From positions 314,769-378,768 of the forward strand of contig NZ_JONM01000002.1 in NCBI RefSeq assembly GCF_000711875.1: 64,000 nucleotides of DNA, in the 5' to 3' direction. The DNA is from Andreprevotia chitinilytica DSM 18519. Its GTDB lineage: Bacteria > Pseudomonadota > Gammaproteobacteria > Burkholderiales > Chitinibacteraceae. The position numbers and the translations under genes are program-made. Below, piece by piece: positions 52,215 through 61,667 of the stretch; within the stretch, counting starts at the first letter, position 1; each line of letters begins with the position of its first letter. The notes under the pieces are model-generated. The model worked only from the letters and a program-made list of their open reading frames with translations. It was not told the origin of the DNA and did no database searches.

Positions 52215-54101
52215 TCAGGTCTCTTCGTCGGTAATCGCTTCTGCCACTGATACCTGATTGCGGCCGTGGTGCTTGGAGTAGTAGAGCGCCTTGTCGGCCC
52301 GCTTGAGCAGATCGTCTACGAGCGGGTCATCCTCGCGCAATTCGGTCACACCGATGCTCGATGTAAAGCGTACCTCTTGCCCCTCATCCGTCGTGATCGA
52401 GTGGGCCTCGATGGCGATGCGCAAACGTTCGGCAACCGATACCGCGTCGATGAGATTTGTCTCCGGTAGCAGCGCCGCAAATTCCTCCCCGCCCATGCGC
52501 GCCACCAGATCGACATCGCGTAGCGTGGCTTTGCAGATGCGTGCCAAGGCCTGAATGGCTTTGTCGCCAACATCGTGGCCATAGGTGTCGTTGATGCGCT
52601 TGAAGAAGTCGATGTCGACCATCAACAAGCTCAAGGGACGACGATAGCGTTGGGCGCGACCCAGTTCCTGATTGGCCGTTTCCATGAAGTGCGCACGGTT
52701 GAACAGACCCGACAGGCTATCCGTCGTGGCGCGACGCTTGAGTTCTTCTTCCAGCCGCTTGCGCTCGGTGATGTCGACCAGACCCAGAACGATGGTCGAG
52801 CCCTCTGTCGTGGTGACGATCGAGAGCGAGGCCGTCGCCCAGAAAGCGTCGCCGTTGAAGCGCTGCAGTCGTATTTCGCTGCCGCGTACCGTCTGGCCAG
52901 CACGCAATTGCTCCAGTTGCCCGAGGAAATCGATCCGGTCCAGATACAGCTCGAAGGCGCGCATCGATAGTGCGGTCGCCTGCGGCATATCGAACAATTC
53001 AGCGGCGCGCTGGTTGATATAGGTGATGAAGTAGTCCGGCAGGCGGGCCAGCACGATGGCGACCGGTGTGGTCTCGATCATCTGCCGGAAACGTGCCTCG
53101 CTCGCATTGAGTTTGATTTCTTTCTGGACGAGATTGCGTGCCAATCGGTGCGATCGCCAGAAAAAGTAGGTCATCAGTAGCGCCATCGCCAGCAGTAGTC
53201 CACCGCCGATCAAGTAGTAGACCGTGGCATTGCGCCAATGGCCGAGGTAGTCCTCGGAGGATGCACTGACCACGACCAAGAACGGTGTGCCGGTCACGAG
53301 CTGATAGCTGGTCAGCCGCGTTGCGTCCGCGTCCCGGGTTTGCAGCACCTGAGTGCCGGTGACTACCCCACTGGCCAGCCGTTTGACCATGTCCGCATCA
53401 GGGGTGAACTGCAATTTGCCGGCATTTTTCGGATAGCTGGTGATCAGGCCAAGGCTGTCATCAATGAGCAGTACCGCGCCGTGTGGCCCAAGGTCGAGTG
53501 TGCCGAGCAAGTGATCGAAATAGTTGGTGGTCAGGCTGGCGGCGATCAGGCCGGCGAATTCGCCATTTGCCTTGTCAAAGCGCCGACCGATGACAATGCC
53601 TTGTTTCTGCGCCTTGTTGGTGACGATCAGGCGCGAGAACACCCGTTCCTGAAACGGGTTGTTGCGGATCATCGAAAAGTAGTCGCGATCGATCAGGCTG
53701 CTGCCGGTTGGCGTTTCCAGCGCCCGATGCATCATTGATCCATCCGGGCCAACCAGCGCGATATTGTCGGCTTGCCGGATCAGCCCCAGCTTGTCGACCA
53801 ACATGGCTTGCAGCGCCTTGGTACGCTCGTCGCCAGCATCGGTGCGGGTAAAGTCGGTGTCGTGCAGCTGCTGGGCCAAGTCGTGAAGCACCAGATCGGT
53901 TTCACGTAATGCCGAGGAGAGCTGTCCCTCCAGAACCTGCGCGAGGTTCTCGACTTCGGTGCGTTTCCGGCCTACCTCGGCGTGATAGGAGCTGCTGACC
54001 TGATAGCTCAGCAGCAGAATCATCCCGAGACCGAACACCATGCCGATCAGCGAGAGCCAGGTGGATTGGCGGGACGTCCAGAAGTGGAAAGATTTGCGCA
54101 T
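52215..54101 (-). CDS. Diguanylate cyclase with periplasmic Cache sensor and PAS
   Basis: 628 residues. TM1 about 17-34, a large dCache-type periplasmic sensor (LIDRDYFSMIRNNPFQERV, GRRFDKANGEFAGLIAASL), TM2 about 281-303, a PAS domain with PAC tail (IVTTTEGSTIVLGLVDITERKRL), then GGDEF. The active site is GGEEF (ARMGGEEFAALLPET) and the inhibitory I-site RDVD is exactly 5 residues upstream, so it should make c-di-GMP with product feedback. Leftward, followed by the DUF3149 gene and preceded by yajQ, a reported c-di-GMP-binding family. Confidence 0.95.
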   Translation of the reverse strand: MRKSFHFWTSRQSTWLSLIGMVFGLGMILLLSYQVSSSYHAEVGRKRTEVENLAQVLEGQLSSALRETDLVLHDLAQQLHDTDFTRTDAGDERTKALQAMLVDKLGLIRQADNIALVGPDGSMMHRALETPTGSSLIDRDYFSMIRNNPFQERVFSRLIVTNKAQKQGIVIGRRFDKANGEFAGLIAASLTTNYFDHLLGTLDLGPHGAVLLIDDSLGLITSYPKNAGKLQFTPDADMVKRLASGVVTGTQVLQTRDADATRLTSYQLVTGTPFLVVVSASSEDYLGHWRNATVYYLIGGGLLLAMALLMTYFFWRSHRLARNLVQKEIKLNASEARFRQMIETTPVAIVLARLPDYFITYINQRAAELFDMPQATALSMRAFELYLDRIDFLGQLEQLRAGQTVRGSEIRLQRFNGDAFWATASLSIVTTTEGSTIVLGLVDITERKRLEEELKRRATTDSLSGLFNRAHFMETANQELGRAQRYRRPLSLLMVDIDFFKRINDTYGHDVGDKAIQALARICKATLRDVDLVARMGGEEFAALLPETNLIDAVSVAERLRIAIEAHSITTDEGQEVRFTSSIGVTELREDDPLVDDLLKRADKALYYSKHHGRNQVSVAEAITDEET

Positions 54102-54158
54102 CCGACTAGTTTAGCTCGACGTCATACCCTGCTGCATTAGCCACAGCTAAAATTTGAT

Positions 54159-54644
54159 TCAGTCGCGAAAATTCTGATACTGCAGCGGAAAATCGTCGAT
54201 TGACTTGCGAACAAGCGCGATTGTTTCTTGTAGCACATCGCGCTTGGCCCCGGTCACTCGCACGGCGTCGCCCTGGATTGCCGCTTGGACTTTGAGCTTG
54301 GAATCCTTGATCATCCGCACGATTTTCTTGGCCAACTCCGATTCGATGCCCGTCTTCACGGTGATCGCTTGTTTGACCTTGTTGCCGGAGATTTTTTCGA
54401 CCTTGGCTTCATCCAGGCAGCGGACATCCACGCCGCGCTTGGCCAGCTTGGTCACCAGAATGTCCTTCACTTGGTCCAGCTGGAAATCGCTGTCGGCAAA
54501 TAGAGTCAGCACTTTGTCGGCCTGCTCGATCCGGGCATCCGAACCTTTGAAGTCATAGCGCGTGCCGACTTCCTTGCTGCTTTGCTCGACTGCGTTGCGG
54601 ACTTCAACTTCGTTGATTTCGGAAACAATATCGAAAGAGGGCAT
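54159..54644 (-). CDS. yajQ: YajQ family nucleotide-binding protein
   Basis: 161 residues from ATG 54644 behind AAGGAATAA; the frame is open to 54692 without a ribosome site. [32 protein letters not shown] and [21 protein letters not shown] are the family signature. YajQ-type proteins bind c-di-GMP in Xanthomonas and others. The next gene downstream on the same strand is the GGEEF cyclase. Confidence 0.95.
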   Translation of the reverse strand: MPSFDIVSEINEVEVRNAVEQSSKEVGTRYDFKGSDARIEQADKVLTLFADSDFQLDQVKDILVTKLAKRGVDVRCLDEAKVEKISGNKVKQAITVKTGIESELAKKIVRMIKDSKLKVQAAIQGDAVRVTGAKRDVLQETIALVRKSIDDFPLQYQNFRD

Positions 54645-54646
54645 GG

Positions 54647-55183
54647 TTATTCCTTGCGGGTGCTGTGCGGGTAGCTTGCCAAAATCAGCCATAGGGCCAG
54701 GCAGGGTAGGGCGACCCAGACCAGCTCACTGGACAATGTATGCAGGCCGCTAGCCGAAAAGAAGCGGTGGCCAATGGGCGACACGGCGATCGGATGAATG
54801 GAAAAGAAAAAGCGTTCGGTGCTGAATGGCCAGAACAACGCGACGCCGAGCCCGCCATTGGTACAGGCATCCAGCAGGGGGTGCGTTGCCACCGCCGCCG
54901 CCAGAATTGCGCTGGCACCTAGCCAGCGGTGCCAGCCGTCACGGCCATAAAAACCGGTGGCGAGGACGAGGCCCGCGATCAGTGCAAATACCAGCGAATG
55001 CGAGGCGCCCCGATGGCCGAACGGGCTGGCATAGGGAATGCCGAGACGGAACGTGATCGTATCCAGATCCGGCAGCATCGCGCCGATGGCGGCCAGCGCA
55101 TACAAGCGTTTTTCACGCCACGTTGGCGGCAAGCAACGCACCAGCGTCGCGCCGACCAGCGCATGCGTGAAAATGGTCGTCAT
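54647..55183 (-). CDS. YdjM-type membrane-bound metal-dependent hydrolase family protein (DUF457)
   Basis: 178 residues with about four membrane helices. [31 protein letters not shown] and [17 protein letters not shown] carry the His/Asp metal-binding pattern (HxxxG, LPDxD, HRGxxHS). The second half has [20 protein letters not shown]. The function of the family is unclear. Only 2 bases separate its stop from the yajQ start, so they are co-transcribed. Confidence 0.9.
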   Translation of the reverse strand: MTTIFTHALVGATLVRCLPPTWREKRLYALAAIGAMLPDLDTITFRLGIPYASPFGHRGASHSLVFALIAGLVLATGFYGRDGWHRWLGASAILAAAVATHPLLDACTNGGLGVALFWPFSTERFFFSIHPIAVSPIGHRFFSASGLHTLSSELVWVALPCLALWLILASYPHSTRKE

Positions 55184-55201
55184 CGAGCGTGGGCCGATGG
55201 C

Positions 55202-55513
55202 TTAGTCGAAATGGCAGACGTAGTGCAGCTCTTCTGACACTTCGATATCGAAGCTGGAATTGCCCGGCACGTTAAAGCCCTGGCCGGCGATGATTTCACT
55301 CGGATGCTTGTCGCCAGCGACCTTGATCACGCAACGGCCTTCGATGATTTCCATCAATTCCGGGGCGTTGGTGTTGAAGGTGTAGGTGCCAGGCAGGATC
55401 ACACCGATGGTTTTCTTTGAGCCATCGTCGAGGATCACGGTATGGGAAATGCACTTGCCGTCGAAATAGACGTTGGCGCGTTTGACGACGGCGACATTCT
55501 TGAATTGGGGCAT
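55202..55513 (-). CDS. ppnP: Pyrimidine/purine nucleoside phosphorylase PpnP
   Basis: 103 residues, a small cupin (formerly DUF1255/YaiE). FKNVAVVKRANVYFDGKCIS, TIGVILPGTYTFNTNAPELM and GRCVIKV...GQGFNVPGNSSFDIEV are typical. It splits nucleosides to base and ribose-1-phosphate. Directly upstream of the YdjM-type gene. Confidence 0.94.
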   Translation of the reverse strand: MPQFKNVAVVKRANVYFDGKCISHTVILDDGSKKTIGVILPGTYTFNTNAPELMEIIEGRCVIKVAGDKHPSEIIAGQGFNVPGNSSFDIEVSEELHYVCHFD

Positions 55514-55547
55514 GGTGAATCTCCGGTCAGTTGAATCGTTGTAGTCG

Positions 55548-55769
55548 TTATTTTTGGAGTACTTCGGTCAGGATAGTCTTGACGATAAAACCGAACATGC
55601 CAAAACCGAGTACGAAAGCCAGCACGATCGTGCCGTACTTGCCGGCCTTCGAATCCTTGGCCAGCCGATAAATGATGAAGCACATATAGCCGATCAGGCC
55701 GGTGCAGAGTATGGCGGTAGAGAGCTTGGTGAAGGTCTCTTCGTCCATATGCAGAAAAGCATCAAGCAT
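55548..55769 (-). CDS. DUF2788 small membrane protein
   Basis: 73 residues, two membrane helices (STAILCTGLIGYMCFIIYRL and GTIVLAFVLGFGMFGFIVKT) flanking KDSKAGKYG, the DUF2788 pattern common in Beta- and Gammaproteobacteria. Function unknown. The start may be ATG 55769 or ATG 55748 (MDEETF). It lies between argG and ppnP. Confidence 0.88.
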   Translation of the reverse strand: MLDAFLHMDEETFTKLSTAILCTGLIGYMCFIIYRLAKDSKAGKYGTIVLAFVLGFGMFGFIVKTILTEVLQK

Positions 55770-55852
55770 GGATGTTCGCGTCGGCTGATTGGGATGGAGG
55801 AGGGCGCTATGTGACGGGTTTCATCGCAGAGCGCCCTGTGCCGTTTCAGGGA

Positions 55853-57070
55853 TTAACGCCCTTTGCGCCCGGCGATCCGCATGCGCAGCGCATTCAGTTT
55901 GATGAAGCCGCCTGCATCTGCCTGGTTGTACGCGCCGCCGTCATCATCGAAGGTGGCGATGGTCTGGTCGAACAACGTGTCTTTCGAATCGCGTGCGACG
56001 ACAGAAACGCCGCCCTTATACAACTTCAGGCGCACCCAGCCGTTCACGCGTTCTTGCGTGTGGTCGATCAGCACTTGCAGCGCCTTGCGCTCCGGGCTCC
56101 ACCAGTAGCCGTTGTAAATCAGGCTGGCGTAGCGCGGCATCAGGTCGTCTTTCAGGTGGGCCACTTCGCGATCGAGCGTGATCGATTCGATACCGCGATG
56201 GGCCTTGAGCAGGATCGTGCCGCCCGGGGTTTCGTAGCAGCCGCGGCTCTTCATGCCGACGTAGCGGTTTTCAACCAGATCCAGCCGGCCGATGCCGTGC
56301 TTGCCGCCGAGTTCGTTCAGCTTGGTGAGCACTTGTGCAGGCGAGAGACGCACGCCGTTCAGTGCAACCACGTCACCCTTTTCGAACTCGACGTCGAGGT
56401 ATTCCGGCGCATCCGGGGCTTGTTCCGGCGATACGGTCCAGCGCCACATGCTTTCTTCGGCTTCGGCCTTCGGGTCTTCCAGATGGCGGCCTTCAAAGCT
56501 GATGTGCAGCAGATTGGCATCCATCGAATACGGCGCGCCGCCGTTCTTGTGCTTCATGTCGACCGGGATGCCATTCTTTTCGGCATAGGCCAGCAGCTTT
56601 TCACGGGAGAGCAGATCCCATTCGCGCCACGGGGCGATGACCTTCACGCCCGGCTTGAGGCCGTAATAACCCAGTTCGAAACGGACTTGGTCGTTGCCCT
56701 TACCGGTTGCGCCGTGCGATACGGCATCTGCGCCGGTCGCGTTGGCGATTTCAATCTGGCGCTTGGCGATCAGCGGACGGGCAATCGAGGTGCCGAGCAG
56801 GTATTCGCCTTCGTAAATACTGTTGGCACGGAACATCGGGAACACGAAATCACGCACGAATTCTTCGCGCAGATCGTCGATAAAGATGTTCTCTTGCTTG
56901 ATGCCGAACTGCAGCGCTTTCTGGCGAGCCGGTTCAAGTTCTTCACCTTGGCCGAGGTCGGCGGTGAAGGTAACGACTTCACATTGATATTCGTCTTGCA
57001 GCCACTTCAGGATCACGGAGGTATCAAGGCCGCCGGAGTAGGCGAGGACGACTTTCTTAACGTCAGACAT
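55853..57070 (-). CDS. argG: Argininosuccinate synthase
   Basis: 405 residues from ATG 57070 (GGGGAA upstream; a TTG at 57082 is in frame). [20 protein letters not shown] is the ATP-pyrophosphatase loop; further motifs are [36 protein letters not shown] and [17 protein letters not shown]. It joins citrulline and aspartate in arginine synthesis. A hairpin (CCGTCGTT/AACGACGG, 57104-57127) lies in its leader. Confidence 0.97.
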   Translation of the reverse strand: MSDVKKVVLAYSGGLDTSVILKWLQDEYQCEVVTFTADLGQGEELEPARQKALQFGIKQENIFIDDLREEFVRDFVFPMFRANSIYEGEYLLGTSIARPLIAKRQIEIANATGADAVSHGATGKGNDQVRFELGYYGLKPGVKVIAPWREWDLLSREKLLAYAEKNGIPVDMKHKNGGAPYSMDANLLHISFEGRHLEDPKAEAEESMWRWTVSPEQAPDAPEYLDVEFEKGDVVALNGVRLSPAQVLTKLNELGGKHGIGRLDLVENRYVGMKSRGCYETPGGTILLKAHRGIESITLDREVAHLKDDLMPRYASLIYNGYWWSPERKALQVLIDHTQERVNGWVRLKLYKGGVSVVARDSKDTLFDQTIATFDDDGGAYNQADAGGFIKLNALRMRIAGRKGR

Positions 57071-57189
57071 GGAATTCCCCAATCAAAGCCAGTTGTTTCA
57101 GAACCGTCGTTTCTGGCGCAACGACGGCGGCAAATCTGCGAAAGGTGAATCGATCAAGCCAAGGCACTGCAAACCAAAGCGATCGAGCG

Positions 57190-57816
57190 TTATTTGCTGG
57201 TGGCGAGCCTGAGGCCAAAGCTGACAAACAGCATGCCGGTGAGCTTGGCTGCCAGGGTCGCCAACCATCGTCGTTGCGCCAGGCGCTTCACGAGCTGGCT
57301 GCCCGCGAGAATGAGCAGCGTGAGGTAACTCAGGCTGGTGATCTGCACGATCAGCCCCAGAAGGCCGAAAGTCAGCGCTACCTGCGGGTAGGTCGGATCG
57401 ACGAACTGTGGAAAGAAAGCCATGAAGAACAGAATGGCTTTCACGTTGATGAGCGAAATGCCGAAGGCTTGCTTGAATGCCTGTTGCGGGCTGCCCGCTT
57501 CCGCTGTGACTTGCGTTTGACCGCCTCGGGTAAACAGCAGCTTGAGACCGAGCCATGCCAGATAAGCCGCGCCCGCATAGCGTACGACGTCGAAGGCAAT
57601 CGGGTAGGCGTGCATGAGCGAGGCAACGCCAAGCGCCGCCGCGAGCATCAAGGTGAGATCGCCGAAAAAGACACCGCCAGCGGCAGCAAAACCGACCCGC
57701 GCACCGTGCTTGCCGGCCGTGCTGAGCACGAACAGCGAGTTCGGCCCTGGCGTCAGGATGATGACGACGGTGCCGAGAATGTAGGTGGCGAGGTCGGTAA
57801 TGCCGAGAATGCTCAC
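57190..57816 (-). CDS. LysE-family amino-acid exporter, LeuE-like
   Basis: 208 residues, six helices. VIILTPGPNSLFVLSTAGKH is the family signature; GVFFGDLTLMLAAALGVASL and FGISLINVKAILFFMAFFPQF resemble LeuE. It sits between argF and argG on the same strand, 7 bases after argF, so it is probably co-expressed with arginine synthesis. Export of arginine, citrulline or a branched-chain amino acid is possible; the substrate is not determined by sequence. Confidence 0.9.
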   Translation of the reverse strand: MSILGITDLATYILGTVVIILTPGPNSLFVLSTAGKHGARVGFAAAGGVFFGDLTLMLAAALGVASLMHAYPIAFDVVRYAGAAYLAWLGLKLLFTRGGQTQVTAEAGSPQQAFKQAFGISLINVKAILFFMAFFPQFVDPTYPQVALTFGLLGLIVQITSLSYLTLLILAGSQLVKRLAQRRWLATLAAKLTGMLFVSFGLRLATSK

Positions 57817-57823
57817 AGGGGTG

Positions 57824-58738
57824 TCAATCCTCGATTTTGCCTAGCAACAGGTATTCGATGACCGCTTTCTGGGTGTGCATGCGGTTTTCGGCTTCATCCC
57901 AGACCACGGATTGCGGGCCGTCGATCACTTCCGGATCGACTTCCTCACCGCGATGCGCGGGCAGGCAATGCATGAAGAGCGCTTCGGCCTTGGCCTGCAG
58001 CATGATCTTCTCGCTGACCTTGTAATTGATGAAGTCTTTTTTGCGTTGCAGCGTTTCGCGCTCGTAGCCCATCGATACGCTGACGTCGGTCGTGACGATA
58101 TCGGCGTTGCGTGCGGCCTGGTACGGATCGTTGAACGTTTCGAAATGTTCCGGGCCGTAGGTTTGGCCGTCGAGCACAGTCATCTCATAGCCGCGCGGGC
58201 AGGCCAGGTTGAGCTTGAAGTTGAAAATCTTGGCGGCTTGCAGCCAGGTGCGCGACACATTATTGCTATCGCCGATCCACGCGACGGTCTTGCCTTCGAT
58301 CGAGCCGAAGCGTTCGGTGTAGGTAAAGATGTCCGCCATGATCTGGCAGGGGTGATATTCGTTGGTCAGGCCGTTGATGACCGGCACTTTCGAGTTTTCG
58401 GCAAAGCGATCGATGATGCTTTGCTCGAAGGTGCGCACCATCACGATATCGACCATGCGGCTGATAACCTGTGCCACATCTTCGATGGGCTCGCCGCGAC
58501 CCAGTTGCGTGTCCTTGGATTGCATGAACATCGCGTGGCCGCCGAATTGGGCCATGCCGGCTTCGAACGAGACGCGGGTGCGGGTGGACGATTTCTCGAA
58601 AATCATGCCCAGCACACGGCCAATGAACGGCTGGTAGAGCTGGCCGGCCTTCAGGCGCTGCTTGAGGATGCCGGCGCGCTTGAACAGGTATTCATATTCT
58701 TCGCGCGTGAAATCGGAAAATTGCAGGTAATGGCGCAT
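57824..58738 (-). CDS. argF: Ornithine carbamoyltransferase
   Basis: 304 residues. Carbamoyl-phosphate loop KSSTRTRVSFEAG, NEYHPCQIMADIFT, LACPRGYEMT and the ornithine-site MHCLPAHRGEEVD are all present. It makes citrulline from ornithine. First gene of the leftward argF-exporter-argG run and divergent from the DUF3579 gene, an arrangement frequent in Betaproteobacteria. Confidence 0.97.
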   Translation of the reverse strand: MRHYLQFSDFTREEYEYLFKRAGILKQRLKAGQLYQPFIGRVLGMIFEKSSTRTRVSFEAGMAQFGGHAMFMQSKDTQLGRGEPIEDVAQVISRMVDIVMVRTFEQSIIDRFAENSKVPVINGLTNEYHPCQIMADIFTYTERFGSIEGKTVAWIGDSNNVSRTWLQAAKIFNFKLNLACPRGYEMTVLDGQTYGPEHFETFNDPYQAARNADIVTTDVSVSMGYERETLQRKKDFINYKVSEKIMLQAKAEALFMHCLPAHRGEEVDPEVIDGPQSVVWDEAENRMHTQKAVIEYLLLGKIED

Positions 58739-58833
58739 CGGCGTCGGATCGCTCGGCCTTGAGGCGGCGATTTTCTGGAAAAACCCACATTATTCAGCGA
58801 TTTGGGTAGGTCCGGCAAGCCCGTGCCGACCTT

Positions 58834-58866
58834 AGCGCCGTTCACCCCGGCGGGCGGCGCTTTTTA
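58834..58866 (+). terminator. Rightward hairpin plus T run with no upstream gene
   Basis: AGCGCCG / CGGCGCT stem followed by TTTTTAT on the plus strand, in the argF-DUF3579 divergent gap. No rightward gene precedes it, so it may end a short non-coding RNA or antisense transcript. Confidence 0.5.
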
Positions 58867-58944
58867 TGTCGCACCGCATCAGGGCTGCAGTGTATAATCC
58901 GCGTTTGAAGCAATTTGAGATGCCCTTGCCGGTTTAATGCTCCC

Positions 58945-59256
58945 ATGATCTGTAACCCGTACGAAATCATCATTCAAGGGATTACCAGCAACGGTCGTGA
59001 ATTCCGTCCCAGCGACTGGGCAGAGCGTCTTTCCGGAATTCTTTCCACCTTCGGTTTCGACCAGAAACTGTCTTACGCACCCTATGTTCGGCCCATGGTT
59101 CATGAGAACGTACGTTGTGTAGCGGTGGATAAGCAGCTGGAGAAGATCGACCCACGCGTGTTCGACTTCATCATGACTTTTGCGCGCGATAACGATCTAC
59201 GCATCGTCGATTGCCGCACGCTGCTTGATCAATATCAAGCCGACGCAAATACCTGA
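58945..59256 (+). CDS. DUF3579 protein
   Basis: 103 residues from ATG 58945. MICNPYEIIIQGITSNGREF, RPSDWAERLSGILSTFG and VRCVAVDKQLEKIDPRVFDF are the DUF3579 signature, a betaproteobacterial family of unknown function often found beside argF. TATAAT at 58893-58898 is a likely -10. The frame extends to 58915 but that part is upstream of the family start. Confidence 0.9.
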   Translation: MICNPYEIIIQGITSNGREFRPSDWAERLSGILSTFGFDQKLSYAPYVRPMVHENVRCVAVDKQLEKIDPRVFDFIMTFARDNDLRIVDCRTLLDQYQADANT

Positions 59257-59439
59257 TCCCCTTGAAGTACGTGTAATTACCGGGCTTTCCACGCTTGCCG
59301 GGACATGCTCGCGGATGTCGTTAGTTGTTTACACGCGTCAAATTACCGTTTTCATCGGATCGCCGTTGTTGCGTTGCACAATAGACGCTATGCTTACTAA
59401 CACTTAGTGCTGGTGCACATTGCAAAAAGAGGTAAGCCG

Positions 59440-60180
59440 ATGAAACTCAAAGATAAAGTAGCCATCATCACCGGCTCGGCCAGCGGTATCGGCCATGCGA
59501 CAGCTGTCAAGTTCGCAGCCGAAGGCGCCAAGGTTGTCGTCTGTGATGTGAATCAAGCCGGGATCGATCAAGTCGTCTCGGAGCTCACCGCAAGTGGTGC
59601 GACTGCCGCCGGTTTCGTCGTTGACGTAACCAACAAGGCGCAGATTGCTGCCATGGTTGCGGGCGTAAAGGAAAAATTCGGCCGTATCGATATCTTGGTG
59701 AACAACGCTGGCATCGTTGCCGATGCGCAGTTCTACAAGATGACTGATGAGCAGTTCGATCGCGTGATCGATATCAACCTCAAGGGCGTTTACAACTGCG
59801 CCAAGGGCGTGGTCGATACGATGATCGAGCAGGGCGGTGGCGTGATTCTGAATGCGTCGTCGGTGGTTGGTCTTTACGGCAATTTCGGCCAGACCAATTA
59901 CGCCGCAGCCAAGTTCGGTGTGATTGGCTTCGTGAAGACGTGGGCCAAGGAGCTCGGCAAGAAAGGCATTCGCGCTAACGCGGTTTGTCCGGGTTTTGTG
60001 GCTACGCCGATTTTGAAGTCGATGCCGGATAAGGTGATTCAAGCGATGGAAGACCGGGTGCCGATGCGCCGCTTGGCTCAGCCGGAAGAAATCGCCAATG
60101 TGTATGCCTTCCTGGCTTCGGACGAAGCAAGCTATATCAATGGTGCAGCCATTGAAGTGACCGGTGGTCTGACGCTGTAA
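59440..60180 (+). CDS. Short-chain dehydrogenase, FabG-like (3-oxoacyl-ACP reductase type)
   Basis: 246 residues from ATG 59440 behind [30 protein letters not shown] (NADP-binding), [10 protein letters not shown], catalytic Ser in [14 protein letters not shown] with [11 protein letters not shown] (Tyr/Lys), and C-terminal [17 protein letters not shown]. It reduces 3-oxoacyl thioesters or related ketones with NADPH. No fatty-acid operon surrounds it, so a PHA-type or other substrate is possible. Confidence 0.92.
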   Translation: MKLKDKVAIITGSASGIGHATAVKFAAEGAKVVVCDVNQAGIDQVVSELTASGATAAGFVVDVTNKAQIAAMVAGVKEKFGRIDILVNNAGIVADAQFYKMTDEQFDRVIDINLKGVYNCAKGVVDTMIEQGGGVILNASSVVGLYGNFGQTNYAAAKFGVIGFVKTWAKELGKKGIRANAVCPGFVATPILKSMPDKVIQAMEDRVPMRRLAQPEEIANVYAFLASDEASYINGAAIEVTGGLTL

Positions 60181-60190
60181 TTCGCATCAC

Positions 60191-60242
60191 GCACCACAAA
60201 TAAAAAACCCGGATTGCGATCCGGGTTTTTTATTTGTGGTGC
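60191..60242. terminator. Long bidirectional terminator
   Basis: GCACCACAAATAAAAAACCC and its exact inverted complement, 24 bp in all around TGCG, with A/T runs for both directions. It serves the rightward reductase and the convergent leftward transpeptidase gene. Confidence 0.95.
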
Positions 60243-60270
60243 GTGTTTGCGTATGAAAAGGATGCCGGCA

Positions 60271-61542
60271 TCAGCCCGAATTCGCCGTACCTTCCCATAC
60301 GATTTTCCAGCCACGACCATCGTGTTCCCAGTACATCCGTTTACGCATGTGGTTGTTCAGGTTGTTGCTGCGGTAGTCCTGGTCGAACGTGGTGACCCAC
60401 ATGCGTTTGTCGTCAGTGCCGGTAACAAACAGGCTCAAATCGTCCAGCTTGACCTTGGCCCATTGTTTTCCTGCGTTGACGCCGGTTTTTTGGCTCGCCC
60501 ACTTGTCGAAATTGCTGCCATCTTCACTCACGAAGCGTGGGCTGTATTCATCAAGGTAGCGGCGGGTATTGAGCTTTTCCCAAGCCGTGCGCCAGTCTTC
60601 CACTGCCTGCATGGCTTCCTGGTGGCGTGCACGCCAACTATCGGTCGCCAGCCATTCGATTCTTGGCACGATGACCACGGGCGTGACGCCGATCTGCAGG
60701 TAATTCGCGACTTCGAGCATTTCCGGATTGGTGAGGGCGACACAGCCGTTGGATGCCCAAGGTGCACGAGCGTAGGTGTCATACGGCACGCCATGCAACC
60801 AGATGCCGTGGCCGGTGCGGCCTTCGCGCTTGTCCCATTCGTTGGGGTAGGAAATCGGCCAGGCACCGATGCCGAACAGCGCCGCTTTTTCGCCCATTGT
60901 TTTGTCCATCTGCGCACGCGGCATATGGCTGGTAACGAAGTACACGCCGAGCGGGGTACGTTGATCCCCTTCGGTTTGCTTGCCCATGCCGAACTTGCCG
61001 ATGGTGGCGTAATAGTCGGTCACATAACGTGGCATGCCTTGTTCGTTCTCATACACGTAGATGCGGGATGAGCCGGCATCGACCAGGACGACGTACTTTT
61101 GTTTTGGCGACAGGATCAGCAGGGGAGCCGGCAGTTTATCGACGGGCGGAGGTGCTGTTTCGCGCTGATTACGCACCAATGCTTCGCGTCGCAGGTCTTC
61201 CAGGCGGTCTGCCGGTGCACTCACGCCGCCACCGATACGCTCAAGCGGCATGGCGCGCATTGCATACAGGTCGGCGGAGAGCAGGTGGGCCAATCGATAG
61301 TTCGGCTCTTTTTTGAGCAGCGCATCGACCGTGGCGCGGGCGTTGTTCATCTGGCCGGAGCGGATCGCGTCGATGGCCGATACGATCATTTGCTCCGGCG
61401 TGCCTTGCCGGGCGAGGCCGGGGGCTTTTTCGGGCACGATGGAACTCGGCTCGAAGTTGGCGAACTTCGGGCTGGCTGCTGGTGCGACCAGTATGAGCAA
61501 TACAAAGCAGGGGAGCCGTTTGGCCCATGCAAATAACGACAT
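60271..61542 (-). CDS. L,D-transpeptidase with C-terminal NTF2-like domain
   Basis: About 423 residues from ATG 61542; signal peptide MSLFAWAKRLPCFVLLILVA. A helical region with RSGQMNNARATVDALLKKEP precedes the YkuD catalytic domain: YVVLVDAGSSRIYVYENEQG, GHGIWLHGVPYDTYARAPWA and SNGCVALTNPEM with the catalytic Cys. The C-terminal ~110 residues (AVEDWRTAWEKLNTRRYLDE ... MYWEHDGRGWKIVWEG) form an NTF2/SnoaL-like domain. It cross-links or trims peptidoglycan. The next gene ends in the same NTF2-like domain. Confidence 0.9.
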   Translation of the reverse strand: MSLFAWAKRLPCFVLLILVAPAASPKFANFEPSSIVPEKAPGLARQGTPEQMIVSAIDAIRSGQMNNARATVDALLKKEPNYRLAHLLSADLYAMRAMPLERIGGGVSAPADRLEDLRREALVRNQRETAPPPVDKLPAPLLILSPKQKYVVLVDAGSSRIYVYENEQGMPRYVTDYYATIGKFGMGKQTEGDQRTPLGVYFVTSHMPRAQMDKTMGEKAALFGIGAWPISYPNEWDKREGRTGHGIWLHGVPYDTYARAPWASNGCVALTNPEMLEVANYLQIGVTPVVIVPRIEWLATDSWRARHQEAMQAVEDWRTAWEKLNTRRYLDEYSPRFVSEDGSNFDKWASQKTGVNAGKQWAKVKLDDLSLFVTGTDDKRMWVTTFDQDYRSNNLNNHMRKRMYWEHDGRGWKIVWEGTANSG

Positions 61543-61667
61543 CGAATCAGGCAATCCGCATTATTCCGATTTGCAGTAACAACGAGAGGCGAAATCTGAA
61601 AAACGACAGTCCGAATTCATTCGACAAGCGAAAATGACAAACTATCGTTTTTTACGCGAATTGTGAA

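Noticed and set aside
57104-57127. CCGTCGTT/AACGACGG hairpin in the argG leader as a terminator
   Set aside because: No T run on the argG strand; noted as possible regulatory structure only.
55772-57148. 458-residue rightward open frame
   Set aside because: Antisense to argG, whose motifs are complete.
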